Shown: positions 12,149 through 24,907 of the stretch, piece by piece
Numbering within the stretch: the first letter of the stretch is position 1
Layout of the letters: every line of letters begins with the position of its first letter
Assembly: GCA_963693085.1 (NCBI GenBank)
Contig: OY856411.1
Location: 72,150,001 to 72,214,000 of the forward strand
DNA from: Alisma plantago-aquatica
Lineage: Eukaryota > Streptophyta > Magnoliopsida > Alismatales > Alismataceae
Length of the DNA: 64,000 bases
Direction: 5' to 3'
Notes under the pieces: generated by a model
What the model was told of the DNA's origin: nothing
Seen by the model: the letters and a program-made list of their open reading frames with translations, nothing else
The model's database searches: none
Position numbers and translations under genes: made by a program

Positions 12149-12751
12149 CTACATTGTATCATATGCCTGTTGTGCATCTTTGATCTGCTATCTTAGCATA
12201 GGCTTGACTTGCATCTGTGCTAACAAACCTGCCAACAAATAAACCTCCAACCGCACATTCATCTACCGCAAGGAAACAAACATATCTCGCCTATGGCATT
12301 CCAAAGAAGTCAACTGTGCTTTCTTCATCGAGCGAGAAGAAGGAGACTTTCTGCTAAGCGCATCAGCTACCACGTTCGCCTTACCAGGATGATACTTGAT
12401 GGTGCAGTCATAATCATTGATCAGCTCCATCTAGCGATGTTGTCGCATGTTCAACTCACTCTGTGAGAAGATGTACTTCATATTCTTATGATTTGTAAAG
12501 ATATGACACACTTCCCCATAAAGATAGTGTCTCCAAATTTTTAACGCATGGACCACCGCTGCCAACTCCAAATCATGTGTCAGGTAGTTCTCCTCATGTT
12601 TCTTAAGTTGTCGTGAAGTAAAAGAAACCACATGGTCTTCCTGCATCAACACGCAACCTAAGCCTTTCTTGGAAGCATCGCAAAAAACAACATAGCCCTT
12701 CCCAGACTCTGGTAGCACCAACACTGGAGCACTAGTCAGCTTCTCCTTCAA
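12149..12751 (-). pseudogene. Element 1 RNase H and linker
   Basis: The frame begins [20 protein letters not shown] and shows the RNase H core: [17 protein letters not shown] (first catalytic Asp in CDAS), [19 protein letters not shown] (catalytic Glu), and [11 protein letters not shown], where the usual FTDHKSL Asp has become Asn. Then a TAG replaces the Trp of the usual RRWxE block (12433-12435). The conserved YHPGKANVVADALSRKS tether follows and leads on to integrase with further TAG codons. It degrades the RNA of the RNA:DNA hybrid during reverse transcription. The frame differs by one nucleotide from RT, because a base is missing near 12785. Confidence 0.9.
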
Positions 12752-13530
12752 GCTTTGGAAAGCTTGCTGACAACGATCATCCTAGAAAAAGGTACATCCT
12801 TCCAGGTCAACTTTGTCATCAGCAACGCGATCACACTAAAGTCCTTTATAAACCTCTGGTAGTATCCTGCCAAACCCAGAAAACTACGAACTTCTGTCAG
12901 TGTCTTCGGTTGCTCCCAATTTGCAACTGACTCCACCTTCTTAGGGTCCACTCTGACTCCTTCTATAGATATCACATGGCCCAATAAAGTCACTTCCTTC
13001 AACCATAACTCACGCTTACTGAACTTGGCATACAACTGATGTTGGCGAAGAAGAGTTAACACTTGTCGAAGATGTTGTTCATGCTCTTGATTGTCCCAAC
13101 TATAGATCAAAATGTCATCTATAAAAACTACAACAAATTGATCTAGAAACGGATGGAACACCCTGTTCATCAGATCCATGAAAGCAGCAGGCACGTTGGT
13201 TAGCCCAAATGGCATAACCACAAACTCGAAGTGACCATACCTCGTACTAAATGCTGACTTTGTTATGCCATCCGCCTTAATCCTCAACTGATGATATCCA
13301 GACCATAGATCGATCTTTGAGAACACTGCAACGCCACACAACTGATCAAATAGATCATCTATCCTCGGCAACGGGTACTTGTTACTGATCGTGACTTTGT
13401 TCAACTATCGGTAATCTATACACAAACACATCAATCCATCCTTCTTTTTTACGAATAGGACCGGAGCACCCCACGACGATGTGCTTGGCCTGATGAAACT
13501 CTTATCCAACAACTCTTGTAACTGCTTCTT
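12752..13530 (-). pseudogene. Element 1 reverse transcriptase
   Basis: RT blocks run in order: [20 protein letters not shown], then (after a TAG standing for Gln in DYRQLN) [50 protein letters not shown], and the catalytic FIDDILIYS (FIDD at 13114-13125), followed by LLGHVIS and [18 protein letters not shown]. Two catalytic Asp are intact. Substitutions such as L-R-SGYH to L-W-SGYH and N-A-PAAF to N-V-PAAF are C-to-T type. The frame is lost by a ~1-nt deletion around 12785, where [13 protein letters not shown] can no longer be read continuously. Confidence 0.95.
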
Positions 13531-14244
13531 CTACTCTTCCATCTCGGCTGGATCCATCCTGTACGGTATCTGGGCAACTGGTTGTGTTCTTGGTACCAGA
13601 TTGATCTCAAAATCAATCTCTCGAGGTGGGGGAACATCGGGGAACTCATCGGGAAACACATCCATAAACTCTCGGACAACCGACACCTCCTCAAGGTTAG
13701 GACCTTTCGCCTTGGTGTCCACAACGTGAGCTAAAAATGCCTTACAACCTTGCCATAGCATCTTTTCTGCCACCATAGATGACACCAAACACGTCGGAAG
13801 AATCTTCCCATCTCCTTGGAAGATCCACTTCTCTCCACCATCATCAAACATTGTCTGCTTGGAACCACAGTCCAACACAACCTTATAATTCTCTAAGGTA
13901 TCCATCCCAAGGATCACATCGAATCCATGCATCTCAAGTGGTATAAGATCCACTTGTATATTGTGTCCTGAAAAAAATAAGACACAAGATGGACACTCTT
14001 CTCAAAGCATTGAGGAACCCTCAAGAGGGGTTTCTAACAACATGCTATCTTTCTTACAACTAATAGGTAAAAGATAGTTTTCAATCATAGTTCATGCGAT
14101 AAAAGAGTGTGTAGCACTCGAGTCAACCAGAACAGATATAAAGCAAGAAGAAGACAAATCAGAATGAAATAACTCCATCTGACATATCACCACTCACGGG
14201 TTGACTATCGCCTTTGGCTGACTCATAGCATAAAATTGAGTCGT
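13531..14244 (-). pseudogene. Element 1 protease
   Basis: This is a retroviral-type aspartic protease that would process the polyprotein. The catalytic motif is at 14110-14124 and reads VLVDSSATHSF; relatives have DSGAT, so the Gly has become Ser. Downstream, LEMHGFDVILGMDTLENY and VVLDC mark the C-terminal half, where GMDWL is usual. The linker REFMDVFPDEFPDVPPPREI leads into RT in the same frame. Several TGA codons lie in the first half. Confidence 0.85.
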
Positions 14245-15438
14245 TGTTTTTTGTCATCCTCGTCCTCTACTTCCTTGAGCAGATGATCCCACTTGTGACG
14301 CTTGACTGAGTCCTCTCCCTTTGCTACTACTGGGATACTATCTATATGACCCTTGTTGATTCTGCCTCAGCTGCTATGTCACTTCAACATCTCTCCTTTT
14401 GCAATTTAACTTGAAATGACCCGTCTATCCATAGATATAGCATGCCCTAACCTCAAACTGCATCCTAGATGTCCCTGTCACTGCCACTGAAGCTGTACTA
14501 TGTGCCTTCAATGGTGAAGAACCATATCTTCTTCCCTTACTTGGGGACCACTGCGATGGTGCACTAGAACCTCTTAACCCAGATGGTGCTGAAAACCTTG
14601 GCTTCTTAAAGCTATCAAACCTCTGCCTCTGGAATTGAGCATGCCTTTTCTTGGACATGGCCTCTCTCTTTTCCTTGACTGACCGTTTGATCCTTCAGAT
14701 AGACTCCACAAACATGGCAAACCGCTCCCAGTTCTCCAACACAGCAGCAGGTGTTGTTAGCTCAGCACTTAGACCTTTCTCAAATCATCTGTTCTGCTCG
14801 TCATCTGTCACTGTCATGTGAGGAAAGAACCTCAGCAGGTCCATAAACTTGGCTTCATACTTGGTAATTCTCATCGATCCCTGGCGTAGACACTCAAATT
14901 GGTTGATCTTCTCATCCAGATACATCTTCGGGAAGTATTTGTTAATAAACTCTTACCGGAAAACCTCCCAACTGATCACCTCACTAGGTCGCTTCTCCTC
15001 CTCGATGGCCCACCAGTGTCCAACACTACCATTCAGAAGGTAGACAGCGTGCTTGACTTTGTCTAATTCAGGGATGTCAAGGATCCAAAAGGCCTTCTCA
15101 AGACCTGTCAGCCACAAATCTGCATCCGCTGGATCAGCTGTTCCAGCGTAATCCGAAGCTCTGACTCGGTGAAGCCGCTCGAAGGTCTTCCCAATACCTG
15201 ATGTTTCACCATGGGGAGCCTGTGATCTTGGAGGAGGCACTGGCAATCTCTCTACCATGAGATTCATCATAGCCATCAACTGCCCCATAAGCTGCTGGTA
15301 GGCAGGGTTATTGAGAATGGTTGGGTCAAGTTGGGCGACCTCAGGCACCCGATCTTCATGTGCTTGCACTCTAGCTCCATCAACTGATGTAGCCTCGCTG
15401 CTCTTGGAAGCAACACGTTCTTCATGGTTTCCAGACAT
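14245..15438 (-). pseudogene. Element 1 Gag with damaged zinc knuckle
   Basis: The structural capsid protein of the element. It starts MSGNHEERVASKSSEATSV. The retrotransposon Gag domain shows as LTGLEKAFWILDIPELDKVK and AVYLLNGSVGHWW, then beyond a TAA (14953-14955) comes KYFPKMYLDE and FEKGLSAEL. The zinc knuckle appears as CYIYG-stop-TGHFKLNC: the second Cys is Tyr and the next Gln is TAG, so the CCHC is destroyed twice by transitions. The frame is shared with protease and RT. The start ATG is 127 bp downstream of the LTR edge (element orientation). Confidence 0.9.
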
Positions 15439-15545
15439 CTTTAAGCTTTTTCTTCTGTTGACGGCAGAAGATTTTTGTAAAAAAATCTGCTCACAAGAAC
15501 AGACACAACCTAGTCCTAGATCCCTGTAGAATCAGCGAACCTAGG

Positions 15546-15557
15546 GCACTAATACCA
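15546..15557 (-). other. Element 1 primer-binding site (tRNA-iMet)
   Basis: On the minus strand the site reads TGGTATTAGTGC, 7 nt inside the 5' LTR. It matches the plant initiator-Met PBS TGGTATCAGAGC at 10 of 12 positions. Confidence 0.8.
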
Positions 15558-15564
15558 AACTAAC

Positions 15565-18500
15565 TGTGACACCCTGCCATCACACAGACAACAAGGTGAC
15601 ACGCAAAAATGCGCAAAACTTCCATAAACCACATTTTACCAAAAACACGGGTTAATTAAAACCAATTGCAGAAACATATAAAAGAAACCTTATTACATCC
15701 AGATCCTACAAACAAACATGTTATATAAGCATTACAAGCCTGATATATGTCCACCGTTGTTCAGAAACTAGCTGTCCTTTCAACATATGAGTTCATCACC
15801 TATTTATATGTACATAACAAGCCACATAAGGCCAACATCAGGATGAACAAGAGTACAACAACTATACATTGTGAAACATCGTCAAAACACCCCTGAGGAC
15901 CTAAGAGTATAGGGATGACTCTAGAACTCTACTACAAAACACCAAAACATGCAACATGTCCATCTCTTGCCTTCTACTGCTCCTCTTCTTGCTGCTCAGC
16001 CACAACCTCGTGACCACCATGTCTAGCACGATCACCTAAAAAGGTTGTAAACCAGTAGGGTGAGACACCCAGTCCCAGTGAGAAATATAACTCCCTGCTG
16101 AAACTATAAAACTCCAGAAAGCTTAAAGTAAGTAAAGCAGATAACTGATATAAACAGATTATATGAGTGGCACACTGAGTAGAACTTACTATATCATCCA
16201 TCTTACCAAGATTACGGGAGGCATATGACCTAATTTTCTTTATGGAACATGATTGACAAGATAAGATTTATAAGATCTTATCAAAAAACATAAGGGACAT
16301 ATAAGTAACTGCAAGGTATAACAAGATCAACTACACAAGCAAGGTCTCAACCAATGTTCCATATTTGTACTAAGAAATAAACACTATTTGGCTGGATTAT
16401 GTATTATTACTATGCCCTGAGGAAGTGAGTCATACCGCTCAGATCCAACTGACGGCTGCGAAACCCGGAGCCAGTTCCATACAAGGTTAATAGAAGAGCC
16501 GGACTTCACGACCTCTCCTCCTCTTAGTCAGTGCACAAGAACCAAAGTCGGACCACAGTCTCATGCTTTAAGTGGCCTCAGCCACAGGGTCAGCTCCGCA
16601 AGCTACCCATAACTCTAGCCCACCTTGGTATAGGTCCCAGCGCTAGTAAAACTTGAGCCACAGACCTGTTCATCGTGCTTTGAGCCATGAACGCATTCAT
16701 GCTCTTTCACAAATCTTGAGCCAAGTACATCTTCACCATGCTCCATATATCTTGAGTCTGCAACCATAGTTGCACTCAAATCCTCCTATTTTTCATCTAG
16801 GAAAACCCACAAATATTCTATAATATGTGCTTTTAGGTTAACCCATAGGAGAACCTATTTAACCATCACCAGCTACTGACGATGATGGATCTATGGCCAT
16901 GGCAAACTACATCATATATTCCACTGTAATTAATTAGTATATTTTAAGGGTATTGTTGAGGCAACCAAGTTGTAAAACATACAAATATTGAGTTACATTA
17001 TCACTGCAATCATCACATTATCCTGGGATCTCAATCCCTCATCACATAAAACCACTGCCTCATAAGGCATCATCACCATCTTACATCACTACTTGGGATA
17101 AGAATCCCTATCTTATCAACAAGAGGATAACACCTCACGAGGCACTTAGCCTTTATCAGGCCCTCAGACCTATCTTACCGCACTGGTGATACATATATAT
17201 CTCATCAACAAGAGTTATCATCATGATATAGTGTCATTCACACACATGTGCCTCATAGCTCTTAATTGGCTATGAATTCATCTTGTAACCTGCATGGTTA
17301 GTATAAAAGAGACATATTTAAAATCACTAGATATACAACTCCATTGTTTATCATGTCATCAGGTTCTATTATATCAATCACATTACTTACTATCAAAACA
17401 TGGGCATCAATTTATGCTTTCATATACATAGACTATCATCATACTATCTTAATTTGACATTACTTTTAAGCATCCAACAAGTCATTGGTTTACAAACCAT
17501 TATCCATCTCACATTATCAACAAAGATGTGACTATAATATAAAGAACCATAAACTAGGTTTTTCGGATTATACCTATCCCTCACCAAAGATGCCCGCTAC
17601 CCTCACTAGAAGTGTGACGGGTAGGGTACCCCTCACTAAAGATGGTATCGGGCAAGGTCATACCCTCACCAAAAGGTTAAATGACTAGGGTTTCAATCCC
17701 TAAAGCACATGTTACCATGACGACCAACCAAACTACACTCTAACGTGCACTAGAGAGCAACAAGCATAGAGGTGTATCATGCAAATAGAACTAGAGGAGT
17801 GTGTCATGCACAAGGGACAACCTCCATCAATCAAGGCACTCTATCGCCCACAGCATCAAACCATATCGTCCATGAGCATGGTAGCGTCATATCGGCCAAG
17901 ACCAAACTCAAGGCAAGGGGGTATCAGGAAACCTCTCGCTAGAGGGTATCATGTAGAGCACTAGGTCTAAGGTGTATCGCCCAAGCTCACCACCCAGGTC
18001 AAGAGGGCCATATCGGGCACCAAGTCAACAACACAACTTGATGTATCGGCCAAGGGTTAAACCCTAGACAAAGAGGTGTCAGGCAGCACTACTAAAGAGC
18101 ATGTCGTGCAAAGCATGAAGCATAGCCTGACAGGGTCATCATCAACCTCAAGATCACCATCTTCACAACCCTAAAAGGTCAAAGGAATTGGCTCACCTCT
18201 CAACAACCAAGAGAGAGGGGTTTTACACAATCCTTTATCACAAATCAGGCATCAAGATGGATCACCACCACATCTAGGTCAACACTCCACCTAGGCTCAC
18301 CTATGAAATCCATGGTGAGAGAAGGGTGTTGCTTAAGTAACTAGACTATAGACTCACCTCTCAACATCCAAGAGAGAGGGGTGTTGTGTATAACACTAGG
18401 CCTCAAACTCACTTTTCATGACCAAGGAGAGAAAGGGGTATTGCCACCAAAGGAAACCCTCAACTATGGGTTCGGCCAACTAGAACCAAAGGTACATCCA

Positions 18501-19547
18501 CATCATATCCAAAAGAGAAAACAAGATCATATATCAGCAAGATCAATGGTATAATTAAGCAAGAAGTATATTCAACAAGTTTCATGGCCGAATATGATCA
18601 TACATGAACATACAACAAAAAAAAGAAGGTAGTATAGTTAGGGTTAGAAGTTATGTAACCCGCCTTAGTAAGCTCCTCAAGCTCCAAAGCACACCACTTT
18701 CGCCCACCTCAAGAAATAGAACAAAGATCATAACCACTATGGCCGAAGAGTAGGCAAGATGGAGAAGAAGATGCTGAGGAGAGAGGGAAGATGCTTACCA
18801 AGGAATCAAGGTCCACCTAGGGTTCAGCCACCAAGCTAGAGGAAGAAGAAGAGATCTCCACCAAGGGGGATCGGCCACCAAGCACACCAAAGAAAGGTGT
18901 GTCGTGCACCAAAGAAGAGAGGAGCAACAAAGAGCTAAAGGGGTCCTAAGGAAGTGAAAGGGAAGATATATATAGAAAAGGATCAAAGGTGAACCAAGGC
19001 AAGGTGTCATCTTACTTAGGGACACTTGTCCAACGTCTTGCCACCATGAAAACCACATGCAACATGTTATGCCACCACTCATCAAGAGATCGACCACATG
19101 TCCGAGGTATGGTGACACAACCAAAGCAAGGAGGTCAAAGGGATCAAAGGCCGACACACACCACCACCTTGGCCGAAACACCCATGGGTGACACCCCCAT
19201 GGCCAAAACAAAGTGCTCCTTCCTGATACAAAGCTCATTAAGGCAAGGCAAGGCCCAAACAAGGTGAAACAAAGCCCAAAAGAGCTCAACAAGGCCCAAG
19301 TCAACTCAAGAAATGAGCCCAACCCTTCCTCTCAACTCTAGAGGAAGCAAAGAGAGAGAAGAGCATCTCTCAAAGTAACAAATTGCTCATCAACCTTAAA
19401 CTTAGGTTATTTGCAAGTAGCACCTCCAACCCTCAACAAAGCATAAGCAAACCCTAATCACCACTAAAGGTGATTAGCAAGCAACTAAACACAAGGTTTA
19501 GGCAAAGCAAACAGGATAAGCCCAAAATGAAGGTCAGGGTCCTTACA
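15565..19547 (-). repeat. Element 1, 5' LTR (right copy)
   Basis: Plus-strand ends are TGTGACACCC and GTCCTTACA; length ~3.98 kb, partner 4.02 kb. The two copies align end to end with scattered, mostly transition differences and small indels, which means an old but recognisable insertion. A TATA-like site on the minus strand is at ~18966-18974. Open frames at 15974-16201 and 18795-19322 mirror those in the partner LTR but are not conserved proteins that I recognise. Confidence 0.9.
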
Positions 19548-19552
19548 AAACA
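19548..19552. repeat. Target-site duplication of element 1, right copy (AAACA)
   Basis: AAACA follows the terminal TTACA of element 1 and matches 6708-6712 exactly. Confidence 0.9.
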
Positions 19553-19798
19553 AAACCTTGTTTTAGCTCCCTCTAGAGGGAAGAAATCTAGTTTCCTTGT
19601 CATGATATATAATGAAGTTGGGAGATTTATTTCTGGCTTCATTAATAGTATATGCACAAATAAGTCAAATTTAGAAATTTTATCATGTGAAGACATGCCT
19701 TGAGTAATATTAGATATTAGTTTATAGAGACTAAGTAAAATCCAAAGGTGGGTAGCATTTCGAAATTTCAAGGGAACTTTTTTTAAGGTGGGTAGAAT
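19553..19798 (+). other. 3' internal remnant and polypurine tract of the outer element
   Basis: This short piece between element 1 and the right outer LTR ends in AAGGTGGGTAGAA (19785-19797) directly before TGTAACATCCC, a polypurine-tract layout typical of Tekay/Del elements. A second AAAGGTGGGTAG lies ~40 bp upstream. With 6179-6712 it leaves only ~780 bp of interior for the outer element, with no gag or pol. Confidence 0.6.
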
Positions 19799-22700
19799 TG
19801 TAACATCCCAGAATTTACATACAGTAAGATTAGGATTTTTATATAGTTTTCCACTAATTAATTTGAAATCTTTGGACGTCAATGCAATTAAACTTTAAAG
19901 GACAGTAAGACCTAATATGAATGAATAGTACTCTTTTTACATGAAATTTATAAGAAGAAAAATCATATTATTATACTCTATTGTAAACCAAGTTTACCAA
20001 AGTATCCCTAAGTAGTCAATAAATGATTTTTAGGGTCAAAGAGAACATGACCCATTCAATGGGCATATTTACATCCAATAAGATTTATACAAGTTCATTT
20101 CACTAATATGTGGCTTTCCTCAAAATATGAACTCAAAATTGTATTTTAGTAAACATTTATGATTAATGCATGATTATTCTAATAAGGAAAAAACAAAGAT
20201 AATTATGATTTCCAAATCAAGATACTAACTAGATTTTTGGACTCCTCATGGTGATTTTGCTAGCACAAAAAAGTTTGGTTTGATTTGGATGGTTCTAGAG
20301 GCTCCAATTTGTATTAGAAAGAAAATCACTTAAAGTACTTGGTCACATTAACCCTTAAGGTTTTCATATTTGGTTTAACATTGAATATTTGTGTCATGCT
20401 AATTTCTACCTCTATTTTCACATGAGCTTGTTTAGAGCCTCCAGATCAAGGTCTCAGGTCTCTCCCTCATTTCCTACCTCATGTAACTTTCTACATTGAA
20501 GACGAATAGGTGCCCTGACCACCTGGGTTTCCCTCTCTAATCAAATCCCCACCAATGGAAATCCCTGTAGACCTTAGACTCTACCAAGAGCAACCCCAGC
20601 TAACAAATATTCTCTCTAACCATGACCTATAAAATCTATGACTTCAATATGATCTAGGGCAGTACAGCTATCGCCTTCCCCACAAAGGAACACTACCTTT
20701 CCCAACCAGCTTCAAAGGTTCAAGGAGTCACTAGAGACCATCACAACTGCCCAAAGGCTTTGGACCTCTCTTCATAGCCTGCATGCAATGCCTTGCACCT
20801 CCAAATTTAGCCTCGAAGAGGTGACCTTCTATCTTTCCCCTTTTCCCAGCCGATGGTTGTTTCAGATGAACACATCACCTATCCTGGACCCTGGTTTCTT
20901 TGCTTCATCCATATATGATCTCTTAGTCATCATGAAGCCACAAGAGCATGTTTTTTTCCCAATTTTGGTGTATGTGCCGGCTTCAACAAGATTCCTAGGA
21001 ATTCCTTTGTTCCACCTCTACTTCTTCATGGTGGCAGGGTGTTATTGGTCTGCTGACCACCACGAAGGGTGAACGGGGCTCTTTGGTTTTCACCGGGGGT
21101 GGGGGTGGTTCCTAGCACCTCGATTTTAAATGGCATGATCATGATCTTAGTTTTGCTTTTCAAAGTCATGTTATTTCTCACTTGTGTTCTTTTCTTGTTT
21201 CCACATGTGGTTTGGGTTGGGGAAAGAAGACTTCAGACGCCGAGTTTATAGTTTTGCCCTTAACCCAAGGTGTTTGTGTCACTCCCTGACATAGACAAAA
21301 GTGACCTTTTGGCCTTTGTTAATCAGCCATCACCCAGTAGCATTTGATATGTTTCTTTCAGCTACTTGTTGACTTGAGGTTGGCCCAACTAAGCCTCGTT
21401 GTCCGTGTTGGATTATCATTACCTATGGGGATTTTAGTGATTTTCTACTTCCTAGTTTTTCCAATAATTGTACTAATTATGTTTGTGATCATAAAAATAT
21501 GAAATGATACTCATTGTAAAGGATTTTTAATGAGGAATCTGATTTTAGTCTTTTCAAACCCTAATTCAATAATGGAAGATCACATTTTCCTAATGACATA
21601 TAATTAGGGTTTTTGATGCTAATTAAGGTGATAATTGATATAAAATGTGTTAATTTTAGGAAACTTAGGATTGTCCTGAGATCAGAGAAACTAAGTTAGG
21701 ATCTTCCTTGATCTAGGTAAATGGGTAATGCCACTATTCATATGTACTTTGAATGAATGATATGTTATGTATGATTTATGATTATGCTTTAATTTCAAGT
21801 TAATGAATGAAATTAATATAAAAATGATGCCTGTGATTATATTATTTCATGTTGTTTTTTATATTCATAAAGTCCTACGATTATCACCGGTGGTCATTAA
21901 ATTAATGCTACACTCATGTAATAATTAAGACATTGAAGAAAGAATCATGTGAATCATGTAATGTTAATTTCAATATTAAGAGTGGAAAATCCCATGATGA
22001 TTAAGATGATGCACTTAATTTGTGAATTGTTCCCCTTGATGTTATTTTTTTGGCATTGATGAGAACTTTGGTGCAACTAAGATGAGATTTAACCGACCTG
22101 ATGAGCACTTTGGTGCAATTATTGTATGTGGAAAATTTACATTGATGGCAAGATAAGAGCATTTATGTTAATGTTTAAGATAATAGAATTAAGTAAATTA
22201 TTATATTCTTCTCACAATGATGGACCTTTATGGTTGTTATGGGCTTCCTTGAAATGATGGGCTTTTCGAGCATGATGTGCCCCATGTGGGCATTTATAAA
22301 CATAATGCATATAGTAACATTTCTTAATTCATTGATGTAATGGAAGAAAAAGTGTAATGATAATTCTTAATTTTAAGTCATGTCAGTATATATGCTTATT
22401 TTTCAGTTCTTATAAAATGCATAGTGCCTCTTACTTATGGTGTTGCTTTGTTCTGCATAGTTGTGGGACAAGATATCCCTAGATCAAGGAGCATGAGAGA
22501 ATTGAAGTAAGCCCTTCAGTGTATCTAACATCAAGGAGACTATAGCTTGGTGGGGTGCCATCTACCACTCATAGATTATCTAGTCCACTTTTATTTCATG
22601 TTTTATATTTTCTTTGCCTACATGTATTAGGTTTGAAGTCAAGATGACATAGTTTATGTTCTGCCTTTCAAGAACAATGTATGAATCTATTTTTCAAATT

Positions 22701-22827
22701 AATGTATGGTGTTTCATTTATTTTGTTGCTATGTGTATCATATTTTTTTGATGTTCCTCCCAGCCGAGTGACCCTTGTTATGGACAACATGGGGTTTGCT
22801 TCCTCTAATATATATGTGCTTGGAGGG
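19799..22827 (+). mobile_element. Outer LTR retrotransposon, right LTR
   Basis: It starts TGTAACATCCCAG and matches 2798-6178 along its length. It lacks the microsatellite expansion. Homology to the left copy ends after TTGGAGGG at ~22827. The 5 bp before the left LTR (AATGG) and AGTGG shortly after this one could be a decayed target duplication, but I would not rely on it. The 20788-21251 frames are LTR passengers. Confidence 0.7.
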
Positions 22828-22990
22828 TACAAGTGGTTTGTATCCATGTTGAAATTGGGCAACATTTCAATGTTTTCTTAGGTTTTAGACTGAAGGGGGT
22901 TGAACTAATGTCAAAATTGGTAGAACTTCAATGTGCTTGTTGTGTTTTGAAATGAAGAGTTGGTTGGTTCATTGTGAGAGGTGAGATATT
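22828..22990 (+). repeat. Decayed ~65 bp tandem repeat (right part)
   Basis: Two to three units with GTTGAAATTGG..CATTTCAATGTTTTCTT and GTCAAAATTGGTAGAACTTC..TGTGTTTTGAAATGAA resemble those at 2485-2797. This places the outer element inside an older tandem array. Confidence 0.4.
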
Positions 22991-23287
22991 TATTAGATAT
23001 AATAAACAAAACTCTCATTTTTGACACATGAACTAACAAATTTTTAGCAACACTTTTCCTTCAAACCTACAAGGGTGAAATTGATATCATTAACTTCATA
23101 GGAATTTAGTTTTGTTCATTCTACAACAATGGGACCACCGGGATAATGGTTGTTCCCTCAATATTCCTCTCATTCATAGTAAATCAAGCAATCTCAAGTA
23201 CTAAGGAGTGGGCATGTTCAAGTCTAGGAATTGTTTGCTCACATGGGTCACTACTTGTATTAGACCCTATGCACTTTTTTACTAGGT
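22991..23287. other. Short unassigned spacer
   Basis: I see no gene or repeat ends between the tandem-repeat remnant and element 2. This is host-side target sequence of element 2. Confidence 0.4.
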
Positions 23288-23292
23288 ACCAT
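23288..23292. repeat. Target-site duplication of element 2, left copy (ACCAT)
   Basis: ACCAT immediately precedes the terminal TG of element 2 and recurs at 33197-33201 right after its terminal CA. Confidence 0.92.
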
Positions 23293-24907
23293 TGACACGA
23301 TTTTACCGTGCATATAACGCAAGTGTACGTGTTAGAGTAATATAGGCCTTTGTGAGGCCCAAGTCAAACACAGGGACACTGAACTATCGGTAGACTGTTT
23401 ACTAACTACTCGCGATCAGCTAGACCAACTAAAAGGTTTGATAGTTGATTGAAAAATAAAAGAAAACAAAAGAAAACAAAGCAATCGATTAAATGTTTAG
23501 TTTAATAAAATTAGATAGGAATCTTTAGGATTGCGGTTTCACCGTGGGTTCTCGTTGTATTTATTTCTATATAGTTAATCACACTCGTCTCTCATTCCGG
23601 GTAGTGGCATGTAGTCAGAATTGTTCACTGTCGTGATACAATTCACTACCTAAATCTAGGTCGGTTCCACGGTCGTAGTAACCTTTACCCTAAACTAGGT
23701 GCATGTAGACCAAACTCTGGGTTTCCATCATTAACTGTACATCACCTTGTTCAAGGGATTTATTAATTAATGTGATTACCGTCTCTTTTCAACCGTTAAT
23801 TCTTCTTTCAAAGTAATTAAAGGTATTAGATTATCATTAGGGTGATCAATCATAATGATATTATGGAGAAAATGAAATCATACAACAGATTTAAGAGACA
23901 AAATATGAATTACTATGATAACAATGTCATACAACGATTACTCGGGCTACTCCTAGTCCTAAAGACAAAGGGGATTAGCCCCACACGTTCATCTCAAAGC
24001 AAGACATGGTGGAAGAAAGGGAAAACATGGAGAAAACATGGATGAAGTGATGTAAACCCATGAACGGAGAAGATCCAAGCGTTCCATGACGTAGAGTCCA
24101 CAATCTACAGCCTTCTAGCGGTGGAAGATGTCTTCTTCGGCTCTCGGAATGGTGGGGGCGTGCTTCTGGGCTCTGTTCTCCTCTCCACAACTCCTCGGGA
24201 CTTGTGCAGTGGCTAATGATGTGATAGATAGCTCCAGGATATCGTCATTAGGTATAAACACCAAATTAGATCGTCGAAATATCCCCACCGTTGGATTCGG
24301 GCTGATCTGGAACAAAAACTAATCTGACGGCGTCGATACCATCGACGTGGGTTGATGGTATCGACCCGTAATGATATCGACAAGTTTTCTTTGTTCTCTG
24401 ACGCTCCGCTTGATGCAGACTCGGTACCATTGACTGGGGTCGATGGTATCGACATCTTTAGGCGTCGGTTTTGTCACCATTCTAACGATGAAGTTGTGCA
24501 ATGTCGATAGTATTGACTTTTGTGTCGATAGTATCGACAGGTTGATTGTTGGCTCGCTAAAGGTATCTCAATACCATCGACTTCAATGTTGATAGTATTG
24601 ACTCATCTTGGCTCCTTGTGGCTGTCTCACTGTGACTGTGTCGAAACCATCGACACAGGTCGATGGTATCGACAGCTGTGTATACTCATTTTTTCCTGAA
24701 ATTGCAAGGCAAAATCAAATCAGCTAAGCTAAAACCCATTTTTATAATTGTTTATACTCATAAAGATAAAATATGAGAGATTTGATACAGAATGAGATTA
24801 TAGACTAAAGTAAGTGAATTATGTGATACAAACCACAAAAGTGACTAATAAACACATAAAACGCATGTAAAACAAGTCTATAAATGCGACTCAAAATCAT
24901 CGCATCA
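23293..24907 (-). repeat. Element 2, 3' LTR (left copy)
   Basis: Plus-strand ends are TGACACGATTTT and CGCATCA (1615 bp). It aligns throughout with 31588-33196. It contains five palindrome units (24331-24673). In the element's sense, U3 is at the high-coordinate end. Confidence 0.93.
24331..24673. repeat. Palindrome array in the element 2 3' LTR
   Basis: Five units lie near 24331-24367, 24418-24453, 24503-24538, 24567-24604 and 24639-24673. The typical unit is GTCGATACCATCGAC, a 4-8 nt gap, then GTCGATGGTATCGAC. Each half is itself a palindrome (GTCGAT/ATCGAC around three bases) and the two halves are reverse complements. The third unit is a direct pair of GTCGATAGTATTGAC-like halves. Several CG steps are changed to TG or CA in this copy. 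Confidence 0.9.

Larger units (their letters stand above)
6713..19547 (-). mobile_element. Element 1: Tekay/Del-like chromovirus, full structure, broken coding
   Basis: A complete Ty3/gypsy element in minus orientation: ~4.0 kb LTRs at 6713-10729 and 15565-19547, a 4.8 kb interior, and flanking AAACA duplications. The interior reads gag, protease, RT, RNase H, integrase, chromodomain in order on the minus strand. A chromodomain after integrase places it in the chromoviruses, and the very long LTRs and tRNA-iMet PBS fit the Tekay/Del branch. The polyprotein is one frame from 15438 to about 12790 and a second frame from there to 10742, so a single 1-nt shift separates them, but about 20 in-frame stops make it inactive. 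It is inserted in the interior of the outer element. Confidence 0.92.
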
